From Planctomycetota bacterium (GTDB lineage: Bacteria > Planctomycetota > Planctomycetia > Planctomycetales > Planctomycetaceae): a DNA stretch of 64,000 nucleotides. Positions within the stretch are counted from its first letter, which is position 1, and each line of letters begins with the position of its first letter. Positions 35,773-43,460 of the stretch are shown here, piece after piece. Location: the NCBI GenBank assembly GCA_016872645.1, contig VGZH01000009.1, forward strand, positions 1-64,000, in the 5' to 3' direction. Below the pieces are notes generated by a model. The model ran no database searches and was not told the origin of the DNA. It saw only the letters and a list, made by a program, of their open reading frames with translations. Both the position numbers and the translations under genes were made by a program.

Positions 35773-37086
35773 TCACTCACTGAGCGCTGCCGCGACGTCG
35801 GTGCGGTAGGCGGCGAGGCCGGGGAGGAAGCCGATCAGCGAGCCAAGAACCAGCAGCACCGGAAACAGGACCAACTCCAGCGGTTCGAATGACAGCGGGT
35901 TGACCAGGATGCCACTGCGGGACTCGATGATCGGGCTGGCAACCGCAACGATGCCGTGGCCGAGCAGCAGGCCGATCACTCCACCACCCAGACACAGCAA
36001 CGCGGATTCAGCCAGGATGATCGCGAAAACGGTCTCGCGCCTCGCCCCGAGCGCCCGCATGATGCCGATCTCGCGACGACGGTCGGCCATCGAATTATAG
36101 ATGCTCACAAAAATGCTGACTGCCGAGACGACGATAATCAAGCTGGTCAGCGTCAGCAGCATCAGCTTGATGTTGTCAACGATCATGGTCATCAACCGCT
36201 TCATTGGGAAAATTGGGTTGACCGCCAACGCGCGGACGTCCTCATTAATCTCACCAGCCAAGGCGATTGAGCCGGCGGTGGACTTGGTGCGAATGAAGAT
36301 GGCAGTGACTTCCTTTTGTTCGTCGAGCAATCCGTGGTCGTGGTCGTGTCCATGATCGTGACCCTTTTTCGGCTCCGCGACTGTCTCACGCAGAGACTGC
36401 GGCACTGGGTATCGAAATTTTTCCAGCCGATCGACCGCTTCCTTCAGCGGCTTTTCGTGACCGGCGATCGCCCAGAAGCCGGCGAGGCTGACGAATGCGG
36501 TGCGGTCATTCGGCGTGCCGGTCGGAGCCAGCACACCAACGACCCGGAACTTCTCGTCGTGAACGTGATCGCTCTCGGCCCCGCCATGAATCAGTTTGAA
36601 CTCGCTGCCGATGCCCCAGCCGTTCGTGGCGGCGACTCGCGAGCCGATCACGGCGTCCCAAGGCGTCTTCAAGAACTCGCCCCGCACGCGAAACGGTTTG
36701 CCGTACGCATAGTCGAGATCGAAGAACTCGGGAATCGTGCCGACGATCGGAAAGGCCCCTTGTTGGGTGACATCGCCAATCGCGATTGGCACCGCCTTCT
36801 CGACGGCGCGGTGCTCCTTTAGCTCTTTGTAAAAGAGGTACGGCAACGGCTCACCCGGCTTATCGAGCCGATAGATCGCACTCAGCGCGAGACTCAGATC
36901 GCTTCCCTTCGGTCCGACGACGAGGTTGAAGCCAAAACTGGGCTGGCTGAAGAGATCGCTGACTACGCCGTTGATGATCAACACAGCGACCATCAACATC
37001 ACCCCCAGCGCGACGCTGAGCGCGGTGAGGCTTGATGACAGCAGCCGCTGCTTAATGCTTTTGATGGAAATGGTGACGAGGTTCAT
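35773..37086 (-). CDS. MacB/FtsX-type ABC transporter permease with His-rich loop
   Basis: A 437-residue permease. One membrane helix near the N-terminus (LSVALGVMLMVAVLIINGV) is followed by a large external domain (about 45-290) and three C-terminal helices (LMLLTLTSLIIVVSAVSIFV, LCLGGGVIGLLLGHGIVAV, VLFPVLLVLGSLIGFLPG) with the FtsX signature REIGIMRALGARRETVFAII. The external domain has a loop of GHDHGHDHDHGLLDE, a likely metal-binding site. The ATG at 37086 has GGAG upstream. It forms a pair with the ATPase gene 80 bases upstream. Such complexes work by mechanotransmission on lipoproteins, lipids or peptides. Confidence 0.9.
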   Translation of the reverse strand: MNLVTISIKSIKQRLLSSSLTALSVALGVMLMVAVLIINGVVSDLFSQPSFGFNLVVGPKGSDLSLALSAIYRLDKPGEPLPYLFYKELKEHRAVEKAVPIAIGDVTQQGAFPIVGTIPEFFDLDYAYGKPFRVRGEFLKTPWDAVIGSRVAATNGWGIGSEFKLIHGGAESDHVHDEKFRVVGVLAPTGTPNDRTAFVSLAGFWAIAGHEKPLKEAVDRLEKFRYPVPQSLRETVAEPKKGHDHGHDHDHGLLDEQKEVTAIFIRTKSTAGSIALAGEINEDVRALAVNPIFPMKRLMTMIVDNIKLMLLTLTSLIIVVSAVSIFVSIYNSMADRRREIGIMRALGARRETVFAIILAESALLCLGGGVIGLLLGHGIVAVASPIIESRSGILVNPLSFEPLELVLFPVLLVLGSLIGFLPGLAAYRTDVAAALSE

Positions 37087-37166
37087 GGAATCTCCAGCCA
37101 GACCACGACCGTCAGAGAGCGACGCAAAGCGCCAACGAGATCGCCCTCTGACTCTCGCGGTACGGA

Positions 37167-37832
37167 TCATTGGGGGCGGTTGAAGTCGCTGAGTTTTTCG
37201 ATGCGGCCGAAGCGAGCGGCGACATCCGGCGCGTGCGTCACTAACAGAAGCGAGACCTTGTTCTCTTTGCAGGCGTCGCGGATCAGATCGAGGATCGTGT
37301 TTTGATTGGCGACATCGACACTGGCGGTCGGCTCGTCGGCCAGCAGCAGCGACGGGTGATTCGCGAGCGCTCGCGCAACGGCAACACGCTGTTGCTCACC
37401 AACGGAGAGTTGCGGTGGACGATGATTCAGCCGATGGCCGAGGCCGACTCGTTTGAGAAGATCGGTCGCGCGGTGCGAGTCGGTCCCCTTCCCGGCAAAG
37501 CACATTCCCAGCAACACGTTCTCTAATGCAGTGAAGGCCGGCAGCAGATTGAACGTCTGGAAGACGAAGCCAATCTTCAAGGCTCGAAAACGATCGCGGC
37601 TCGCTTCGTTGAGGCTGGTGACATCAGTGTTGTCGATTAAAACTCGGCCGCTGTCGGGGGCGGTGATGCCCGCGATCACATTCAGCAGTGTGGTCTTTCC
37701 TCCGCCACTGGTACCAATCAACGCAACTTGCTCAGCGGCCTGTAATTCCAAGCGAGCGACGTTCAGGACCGGAATCTTTCCGCCGCCCGGCTCGCGATAA
37801 CTCTTTTTGAGATTGTCGAGCACCAAAGACAT
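37167..37832 (-). CDS. ABC transporter ATP-binding protein (LolD/MacB type)
   Basis: A 221-residue ATPase that should drive the adjacent permease. Walker A is LIGTSGGGKTTLLNVIAG, the signature loop is LSVGEQQRVAVARAL, Walker B is LLLADEPTASVD, and the switch His is in LLVTHAPDVA. FVFQTFNLLPAFTALENV fits the MacB/LolD group. The ATG at 37832 has GGAGG six bases upstream; the earlier in-frame start lacks one. A missing Ser in the signature (LSVGEQ instead of LSGGQ) is within normal variation. Confidence 0.93.
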   Translation of the reverse strand: MSLVLDNLKKSYREPGGGKIPVLNVARLELQAAEQVALIGTSGGGKTTLLNVIAGITAPDSGRVLIDNTDVTSLNEASRDRFRALKIGFVFQTFNLLPAFTALENVLLGMCFAGKGTDSHRATDLLKRVGLGHRLNHRPPQLSVGEQQRVAVARALANHPSLLLADEPTASVDVANQNTILDLIRDACKENKVSLLLVTHAPDVAARFGRIEKLSDFNRPQ

Positions 37833-38254
37833 GCCGCCTCCATGTGGTTGAAATTTCAATCGCCGATCAACCGGCACGCGTTAGCGCCCGGTTCGTGAAC
37901 CGACTCATGACGTCCCTGCCATTCAAGATCCCGCCCGAAGAGCGGGATTGTGACCGGGCCGTCTTTACGCCACAAGCAAAGTTATCGTTTGACGACTTTG
38001 TGGAGTTGGCGAAATCTCGCCGATACACTGCTTTGCCCGTGGCTGACGAAATTTCCGTTGGCCAGTCGGACGCGACCGCTGCGAAACAACTCTGAATTCG
38101 AGTGCAAACAATCCGCCCCTTGGCGTTAGCCCCGGTTTGAACCGGATCCTGACGCGTTCTGGCTGATTTCCTTCACCCGAATTTCAACAGTTGGCTCAGC
38201 ATTCGAGGTGTCCGCCATGAAACACGACTTAGAGCGACAATAAAAGGTGACAAG
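37833..38254. other. Intergenic region with direct-repeat element
   Basis: No gene is supported in about 420 bases; a small plus-strand frame has no ribosome site. Two related elements are present: GCGTTAGCGCCCGGTTCGTG (from 37878) and GGCGTTAGCCCCGGTTTGAA (from 38122), each with an internal CCGGTT/AACCGG inverted motif. A short ATCCCGC/GCGGGAT hairpin lies near 37930-37950. Confidence 0.5.
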
Positions 38255-39172
38255 ATGACGGTTCCGGTGATTGCTCCGGGCGAGACGAAAATTGGCTGGA
38301 TTGGCACCGGCGTGATGGGCAACAGCATGGCCGGGCACCTGCTCGCGGCTGGCTTTGCCGTGTCGGTTTACTCGCGAACAAAGGCCAAGGCCGAAACGCT
38401 GCTCGGAAAAGGTGCCGGCTGGGCCGATTCGCCGAAAGCGCTTGCCCAGCAGAGCGACGTGATCTTTGCGATCGTCGGATTCCCCAGCGATGTTCGGGAA
38501 GTGATGCTCGGCGCGGACGGAGCGTTAGCCGGCTCCAAGGCTGGGAATGTGCTCGTCGACATGACCACCAGCGAGCCATCGCTGGCGGTAGAAATCGCCG
38601 AAGCCGCGAAGGCCAAGGGGGTCTTCAGCGTCGATGCCCCGGTCTCTGGCGGTGACATCGGAGCCAAGAATGCGGCCCTGTCGATTATGGTCGGCGGCGA
38701 CAAACAGGTTGTGGATGCGTTGCAGCCCTGCTTCGGTGCGATGGGCAAAACGATCATCCATCAGGGCGGTCCCGGAGCGGGCCAGCACACGAAAATGGTC
38801 AATCAAATCCTGATCGCCAGCAACATGATCGGCGTCTGCGAGGCATTGTTGTACGGCTACAAATCGGGACTCGATTTAGAAACGGTGATGAAGTCGGTAT
38901 CGGTCGGAGCGGCGGGAAGTTGGTCGCTGTCGAACCTCGGCCCGCGAATCATGGCGAACAACTTCGATCCGGGCTTCTTCGTCGAGCACTTCATCAAAGA
39001 CATGGGAATCGCGCTGGACGAGGCGAAGCGGATGAATCTCGCTCTGCCCGGCTTGGCGTTGTCAAACCAGTTGTATTTGTCGCTCAAAGCTCAGGGAGGC
39101 GGCCGGCTCGGCACACACGCGCTGCAACTGGCGCTGTCGCGGATGTCGGACGTCGATTGGAAGCGCCGATAG
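38255..39172 (+). CDS. 3-hydroxyisobutyrate dehydrogenase-family oxidoreductase
   Basis: A 305-residue beta-hydroxyacid dehydrogenase that oxidises or reduces a small hydroxyacid using NAD(P). The dinucleotide loop is [19 protein letters not shown], the substrate segment [19 protein letters not shown] matches the family's D-A-P-V-S-G-G motif, and the catalytic Lys lies in [13 protein letters not shown]. Candidates are 3-hydroxyisobutyrate dehydrogenase, tartronate semialdehyde reductase and GLYR-type succinic semialdehyde reductases; the sequence does not decide. AAAGGTG precedes the ATG at 38255. It lies upstream of dapA, separated by an inverted repeat. Confidence 0.92.
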   Translation: MTVPVIAPGETKIGWIGTGVMGNSMAGHLLAAGFAVSVYSRTKAKAETLLGKGAGWADSPKALAQQSDVIFAIVGFPSDVREVMLGADGALAGSKAGNVLVDMTTSEPSLAVEIAEAAKAKGVFSVDAPVSGGDIGAKNAALSIMVGGDKQVVDALQPCFGAMGKTIIHQGGPGAGQHTKMVNQILIASNMIGVCEALLYGYKSGLDLETVMKSVSVGAAGSWSLSNLGPRIMANNFDPGFFVEHFIKDMGIALDEAKRMNLALPGLALSNQLYLSLKAQGGGRLGTHALQLALSRMSDVDWKRR

Positions 39173-39180
39173 TTTTCGTC

Positions 39181-39237
39181 GCCACGCTCGCCAGAGCGTG
39201 GGCATGTGTCGCTGACCCACGTTCTGGCGAACGTGGC
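39181..39237. repeat. 22-bp inverted repeat upstream of dapA
   Basis: Arms 39181-39202 and 39216-39237 (core CGCCAGAGCGTGGG against CCCACGTTCTGGCG) pair with two mismatches. It shares CGTTCTGGCGAACG-type sequence with 7602-7660 and the hairpin at 337-357. Confidence 0.85.
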
Positions 39238-39253
39238 TACCAATGGACAAATC

Positions 39254-40141
39254 ATGGCAACCAAGGGTGAGAAATTTGCAGGACTGACCGTGGCGATGGT
39301 CACTCCGTTTCGGAATGGTTTGCTCGACGAATCGGCGTTGCGCAAGCTCGTCGATTGGCATGTTGAGCAGGGAACCGACACCGTGTGTCCGGTCGGCACA
39401 ACGGGCGAAAGCCCAACGCTGTCGCACGACGAACATCATCGCGTGATTGATGTCGTCTGCGAACAGGCTCGCGGACGCATCCAAGTCGTGGCGGGAACCG
39501 GTTCGAACAGCACCGCCGAGGCGATTGAACTGACGATCGCCGCCAAGAAATCGGGAGCGGACGGTGCGCTCGTTGTGGGACCCTATTACAACAAGCCGAC
39601 GATGGAAGGTTTTTATCAGCACTTCAAGGCGATCGCTGAAGCGTGCGATTTGCCGATCATTCTTTACAACATTCCCGGCCGCACGGCCAAGAACATCGAA
39701 CCGGAAACGATCGCCCGTATCGGAGAACTGCCCTGCGTCGTGGCGGTCAAAGAATCAACCGGCTCAATGGACGCCGCGTCGCAAATCATCGCCCTGAGCA
39801 ACTTGACGGTCCTCTCCGGCGACGACAGCCTGACCCTGCCACTGCTTTCGCTGGGTGGTCGCGGCGTGGTTTCGGTTGTTGGTAACATCGTGCCGAAGGA
39901 CGTCCGTGCGATGCTGACCGCGTGGAACAAAGGAGACCTCGCCTTGGCGCAAAGCTGGCACCGCAAACTGTTCCCACTGTGCCGCGACATGCTGGGGCTG
40001 TCTACCAATCCGATTCCGGTGAAGGCGGCCATGCAAATGCTCGGCCGCGACAGTGGCGAGGTCAGATTGCCTCTCACGCCACTCGATGCCAAACAGCGGG
40101 AGAGTTTGACCGGCACATTAAAGACCTATGGGTTACTGTAA
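39254..40141 (+). CDS. dapA: 4-hydroxy-tetrahydrodipicolinate synthase
   Basis: A 295-residue class I aldolase condensing pyruvate with aspartate semialdehyde in lysine/diaminopimelate synthesis. Blocks in order: [37 protein letters not shown] (Thr pair and Tyr network), [18 protein letters not shown], the Schiff-base Lys in [15 protein letters not shown] and a Gly-rich [14 protein letters not shown]. Length is normal. The ATG at 39254 starts in the family position; the ribosome site is weak. Diaminopimelate fits with the recent view that Planctomycetes make peptidoglycan. Confidence 0.95.
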   Translation: MATKGEKFAGLTVAMVTPFRNGLLDESALRKLVDWHVEQGTDTVCPVGTTGESPTLSHDEHHRVIDVVCEQARGRIQVVAGTGSNSTAEAIELTIAAKKSGADGALVVGPYYNKPTMEGFYQHFKAIAEACDLPIILYNIPGRTAKNIEPETIARIGELPCVVAVKESTGSMDAASQIIALSNLTVLSGDDSLTLPLLSLGGRGVVSVVGNIVPKDVRAMLTAWNKGDLALAQSWHRKLFPLCRDMLGLSTNPIPVKAAMQMLGRDSGEVRLPLTPLDAKQRESLTGTLKTYGLL

Positions 40142-40191
40142 TTTGACGGGGGCCAGAGTGCTCACCCAGCATTTAACAAGGAGATCCGATC

Positions 40192-41505
40192 GTGGGATTG
40201 TTTGGTCGTCGTGCAGAAGAAGACGATGAAGATGAGGAAGAAGTCGAACTTGTACTCTTCCAAGGCGCGCTCAACGGCAAAGAGCCCAACATGAAAGAGA
40301 ACCAGCGACTGGTGCAGGCGGGCTTGAATCCGGCTAAAGAACTGGTCACTGATGGTCTGGCGCGCCGTGCGGAGACGATTCGTGTCGAACCAAAAGGGGA
40401 ACGCTCGCAAGTCGCATTCCTCGTCGACGGGATGCCCTACGCCGGTGGCAAGCTGACGAAGCCACAAGGACTGGCCATAACGCAGATGCTCAAGCTGCTC
40501 GCCGGACTGGACATCAAAGTCCGTAATCAACCGCAGTCCGGCGGCTTAAAGGCTCAATGGAATGAACTGCCGTATGAACTAGTGGTCAACACGAAGCCGC
40601 AACAAGACGGCAGCGAACTGCTCACGATCAAGACTCGGCCGCTCAAGAATCAAATCGTCACGCCAGATGAATTGGGCATGTCTGCTGATCTCAAGAAGAA
40701 AATCCGTGAATGGACCAGTCAGCACAAAGGACTGGTTCTTTCGGCCGGTGCTCCCAACACTGGCGTCACGACAACAGCGTTCGGCATGTTGCGGGGTGTG
40801 GATTGCTACATGTTCCAAGTTCACTCGATTCGTGACTTGGGAACTCGCGAAGTCGTCAACGTCACGTCGTTCCAGGTCAACGCGGAGGACTCGTTGGAAC
40901 AGACGCTGATGCGCGTGGTGCGTGTCGAATCGGATTGCATCTTTATTGATCCGGTCGTCAACGCCGAAATTGCCAAGACGCTGTTCACGATCCAAGACAA
41001 GATCACTCTGCTGTCCGAGATGCCCGCCAAGGACTGTGCCAGTGCGATTGTCCAGTTAGTCCAGTGGATTGGCGATGCCAGCCTGGTGGCGAATGGCCTG
41101 ATGGGAATCATCAACACCAAGCTCATTCGGACGATTTGTCCCGAGTGTAAGCAAGCCTATCGGCCGAATCCCAAGCTCATCGGCAAGGTCGGCCTCCCTT
41201 CTGACACGAAGACGCTGTACCGCAAACCGGTCGCCACCGAGAATGAAAAAGGGGAAGTCGAAGAACCGGACCCCTGCGAGAAGTGCAACGACACCGGCTA
41301 CTTCGGCCGCACGGGCATTTTCGAGTACATCGAGATGTCCGACGGCGTCAAAGAGTGCATCATTGGTGGTGGCGATGCGAATGCGATCCGCACCGTGGCT
41401 CGCAAAGAAGGAATGACCACCTTCTCGAAAGATGCTCTGCGGCATGTCGCCGATGGTATTACGTCCCTCGAAGAGTTGCAGCGAGTCTTTAAGCCCGTTG
41501 CGTGA
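40192..41505 (+). CDS. PilB/GspE-like protein with degenerate P-loop
   Basis: A 437-residue relative of type II secretion and type IV pilus ATPases. Residues 1-30 are very acidic. The N2 domain is visible in IRVEPKGERSQVAFLVDGMP, and AGLDIKVRNQPQSGG follows. The Walker A site is LSAGAPNTGVTTTAFG: the usual GPTGSGKTTT has become GAPNTGVTTT, with Val for the catalytic Lys. The Walker B region (CIFIDPVVNAEIAKTLF) also lacks the usual pattern. The four-Cys zinc site is intact (ICPECKQAY, then DPCEKCNDTGYFGRTGIFE). It may be a structural pseudo-ATPase partner of an active one. Start is GTG at 40192 with AAGGAG upstream. Confidence 0.85.
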   Translation: MGLFGRRAEEDDEDEEEVELVLFQGALNGKEPNMKENQRLVQAGLNPAKELVTDGLARRAETIRVEPKGERSQVAFLVDGMPYAGGKLTKPQGLAITQMLKLLAGLDIKVRNQPQSGGLKAQWNELPYELVVNTKPQQDGSELLTIKTRPLKNQIVTPDELGMSADLKKKIREWTSQHKGLVLSAGAPNTGVTTTAFGMLRGVDCYMFQVHSIRDLGTREVVNVTSFQVNAEDSLEQTLMRVVRVESDCIFIDPVVNAEIAKTLFTIQDKITLLSEMPAKDCASAIVQLVQWIGDASLVANGLMGIINTKLIRTICPECKQAYRPNPKLIGKVGLPSDTKTLYRKPVATENEKGEVEEPDPCEKCNDTGYFGRTGIFEYIEMSDGVKECIIGGGDANAIRTVARKEGMTTFSKDALRHVADGITSLEELQRVFKPVA

Positions 41506-41515
41506 CTTTTCAAGA

Positions 41516-41533
41516 GCGGCGATGAATCGCCGC
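41516..41533. repeat. Short inverted repeat upstream of DUF1080 gene
   Basis: GCGGCGAT (41516-41523) and ATCGCCGC (41526-41533) are exact complements, followed by GCACTCCAA. The same units occur at 17052-17127 in a longer arrangement. Confidence 0.65.
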
Positions 41534-41559
41534 ACTCCAATTGTCTCAGGAGTGACCTC

Positions 41560-42723
41560 ATGCGAACGTGGATTTCTGCCTGGATCAGCTGCGGCGTGCT
41601 GCTTTTTGTCAACCTTCCATTGGCGGCTCAAGTTGCGCAGCGCGGCCACACGACCCGTCTGTTCGATGGTAAGTCTCTCGACGGTTGGACGGTCGAGAAC
41701 GGTGCGAAAGTCGAAATCCAAGACGGCAATCTGCTGCTCAAGGACGGTGACGGCTGGCTGCGCTCGCACCACGTCTACTCCGACTTCCAATTGCACGTCG
41801 AGTGGAAAGCCCTGAAGGCCGACACGTACGACGCAGGCATCTATTTGCGAGCACAGCGTGAAGGTGCTCCGTTCCCGAAGAAGGGCTACCAAGCCAATCT
41901 GCTGCAAGGCAAAGAGGGGAATATTGGCAGCCTGCCCGGCGCCGAAAGCAGAGGACTTGTCCGGCCGGGTGAATGGAACGCCTTCGACATCACCGTCGTT
42001 GGCGACCGAGTCACGATGGTCATCAACGGTTGCCCGGCCTATTCCGTCGGCGGCGTCAAGGAACCGGTCGGTCACGTCGGCATTCAAGTCGAGGTGCCGA
42101 AAGGGGGACAGTTCCTTTTGCGAAATCTCTGCATCACGGAACTCGGCTTCACGTCGCTGTTCAACGGCCAGAACTTCACCGGCTGGGAAGGAGCCGGTCA
42201 ATCGGCCGAGACTTGCTGGAAGATCGAAAACGGCTTGCTCGTCTGTACCGGCCAGAAAGGCCCGTGGTTGCGGAGCTGCCGCGAGTACGACAACTTCTCA
42301 ATGCGGTTCGACTACCTGCTGGCGACCGGCGGCAACAGCGGCGTCTATGTGCGAGTCCCTCAGGATGGCAATCACCACCGCGAGAACGACACGAAGCCCA
42401 CCGCCGGTTTCGAGGTTCAAGTCCTCGATGACGCCGCCAAAGAACACGCAAAGCTCAAGGACTATCAATACTCAGCGTCGATCTACGACATCGCCGGAGC
42501 CAACCCGCGCAACACCCGTCCCCCCGGTGAATGGAATACGCTCGAAATCGTCTGCGACGGCGACCGGGTCATCACGCGGCACAACGGCGTGACCGTCACC
42601 GACATCAACGCCGAATCTCACCCGCTCATCAAACTGCGACAACTCAACGGCTACCTCGGCCTGCAAAATCACAGCACTGAGGTCAAGTTCCGCAACCTCC
42701 GCATCGGTCCGCCGGTCAAGTAG
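41560..42723 (+). CDS. Secreted protein with two DUF1080 domains
   Basis: A 387-residue exported protein (signal SCGVLLFVNLPLAAQVAQ). It has two copies of the DUF1080 fold (concanavalin-like; 3-keto-disaccharide hydrolase family): the first (about 25-190) starts TRLFDGKSLDGWTVENG and has DAGIYLRAQREG, the second (about 195-387) starts TSLFNGQNFTGWEGAG and has SGVYVRVPQDGNHH and LNGYLGLQNHSTEVKFRNLR. DUF1080 proteins are frequent in Planctomycetes and often act on sugars; the exact substrate is unknown. CAGGAG precedes the ATG at 41560. Confidence 0.92.
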   Translation: MRTWISAWISCGVLLFVNLPLAAQVAQRGHTTRLFDGKSLDGWTVENGAKVEIQDGNLLLKDGDGWLRSHHVYSDFQLHVEWKALKADTYDAGIYLRAQREGAPFPKKGYQANLLQGKEGNIGSLPGAESRGLVRPGEWNAFDITVVGDRVTMVINGCPAYSVGGVKEPVGHVGIQVEVPKGGQFLLRNLCITELGFTSLFNGQNFTGWEGAGQSAETCWKIENGLLVCTGQKGPWLRSCREYDNFSMRFDYLLATGGNSGVYVRVPQDGNHHRENDTKPTAGFEVQVLDDAAKEHAKLKDYQYSASIYDIAGANPRNTRPPGEWNTLEIVCDGDRVITRHNGVTVTDINAESHPLIKLRQLNGYLGLQNHSTEVKFRNLRIGPPVK

Positions 42724-42872
42724 TCCTTCAAGTAAAAACCTTGAGTCTTGAACTGACCAGAACCATTTTGCCCATGTCAGCCAGTGGCGAAGCTCACGTA
42801 AACACTCGTCTGTCAGGCCGAGCTGCAGTGGTCACGGCTTTCAGCGTCGAATGATTCCGAGCGTTTCCATCA

Positions 42873-43263
42873 CTATGGGTGAACGGCCACCGTGCGAAAG
42901 CCGATGTGGTCATAGCCACGCTCAGGTTCGAAACGCAGTCGGAAGGCGGATCGGCAGGGCCAACCCTCGTCGGCCCCGCCGTTCTGGTTCGCTGCAGGGA
43001 CTCCCCGTGGCGAATTCTCCGGCTGGGCACCAACAGAGCTTGATGACTGTAAGCAGGCGTGCGTTCCCTGCCCTTGAGCCATTGAACACAGATGCCGTTT
43101 CCTCGAACACCGGCGAACCGCATGAGCAACTGTCAGCCTTTGCGGCACTAAGGGCTGAGCAATCAACAGTCTTCATTGGCGCTTCGGATCGAATGATCGA
43201 TTCAGACTGCTGGCAGCCGAGAACACCGAACACCAACAGGGCGAACGAACCAACTCTCCTCAC
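42873..43263 (-). pseudogene. Formylglycine-generating-enzyme-like lipoprotein, internally deleted
   Basis: One frame begins with a GTG at 43263 and reads MRRVGSFALLVFGVLGC, a lipoprotein signal, and after about 60 residues KLCWCPAGEFATGSPCSEPE, the start of the FGE/SUMF1 domain. The matching end of that domain, PCRSAFRLRFEPERGYDHIG followed by FRTV, is in another frame ending at 42873. The whole middle of the roughly 230-residue domain, with the active Cys region, is missing and the frame is broken. It therefore cannot make a working enzyme. A recent deletion is likely because both ends are well preserved. Confidence 0.75.
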
Positions 43264-43460
43264 AAAAGTCACGACTATCTCTGGCAATCTGTCCTTCGAA
43301 CCTCGTGGGGCAAGCCACGAGGCAGGTCGCATGCGCAATTCTCGATGGACTTGCTCTCTCAAAGCAAAAACGAGTGAGCGATGATGAGTCAGAGTTTGAA
43401 TAGTAAACTCCCTCCGATCCAAGATTGCACGAATTCAGACGGCTGATCTGTTGGCCCAAC

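Noticed and set aside
37844-38095. Plus-strand frame of 83 codons between the ABC genes and the dehydrogenase gene
   Set aside because: No ribosome site, no recognisable motif, and it spans one of the repeat elements; treated as chance.
40192-41505. Annotating the PilB-like protein as an active pilus ATPase
   Set aside because: The P-loop Lys is Val and Walker B is unusual, so activity should not be assumed.
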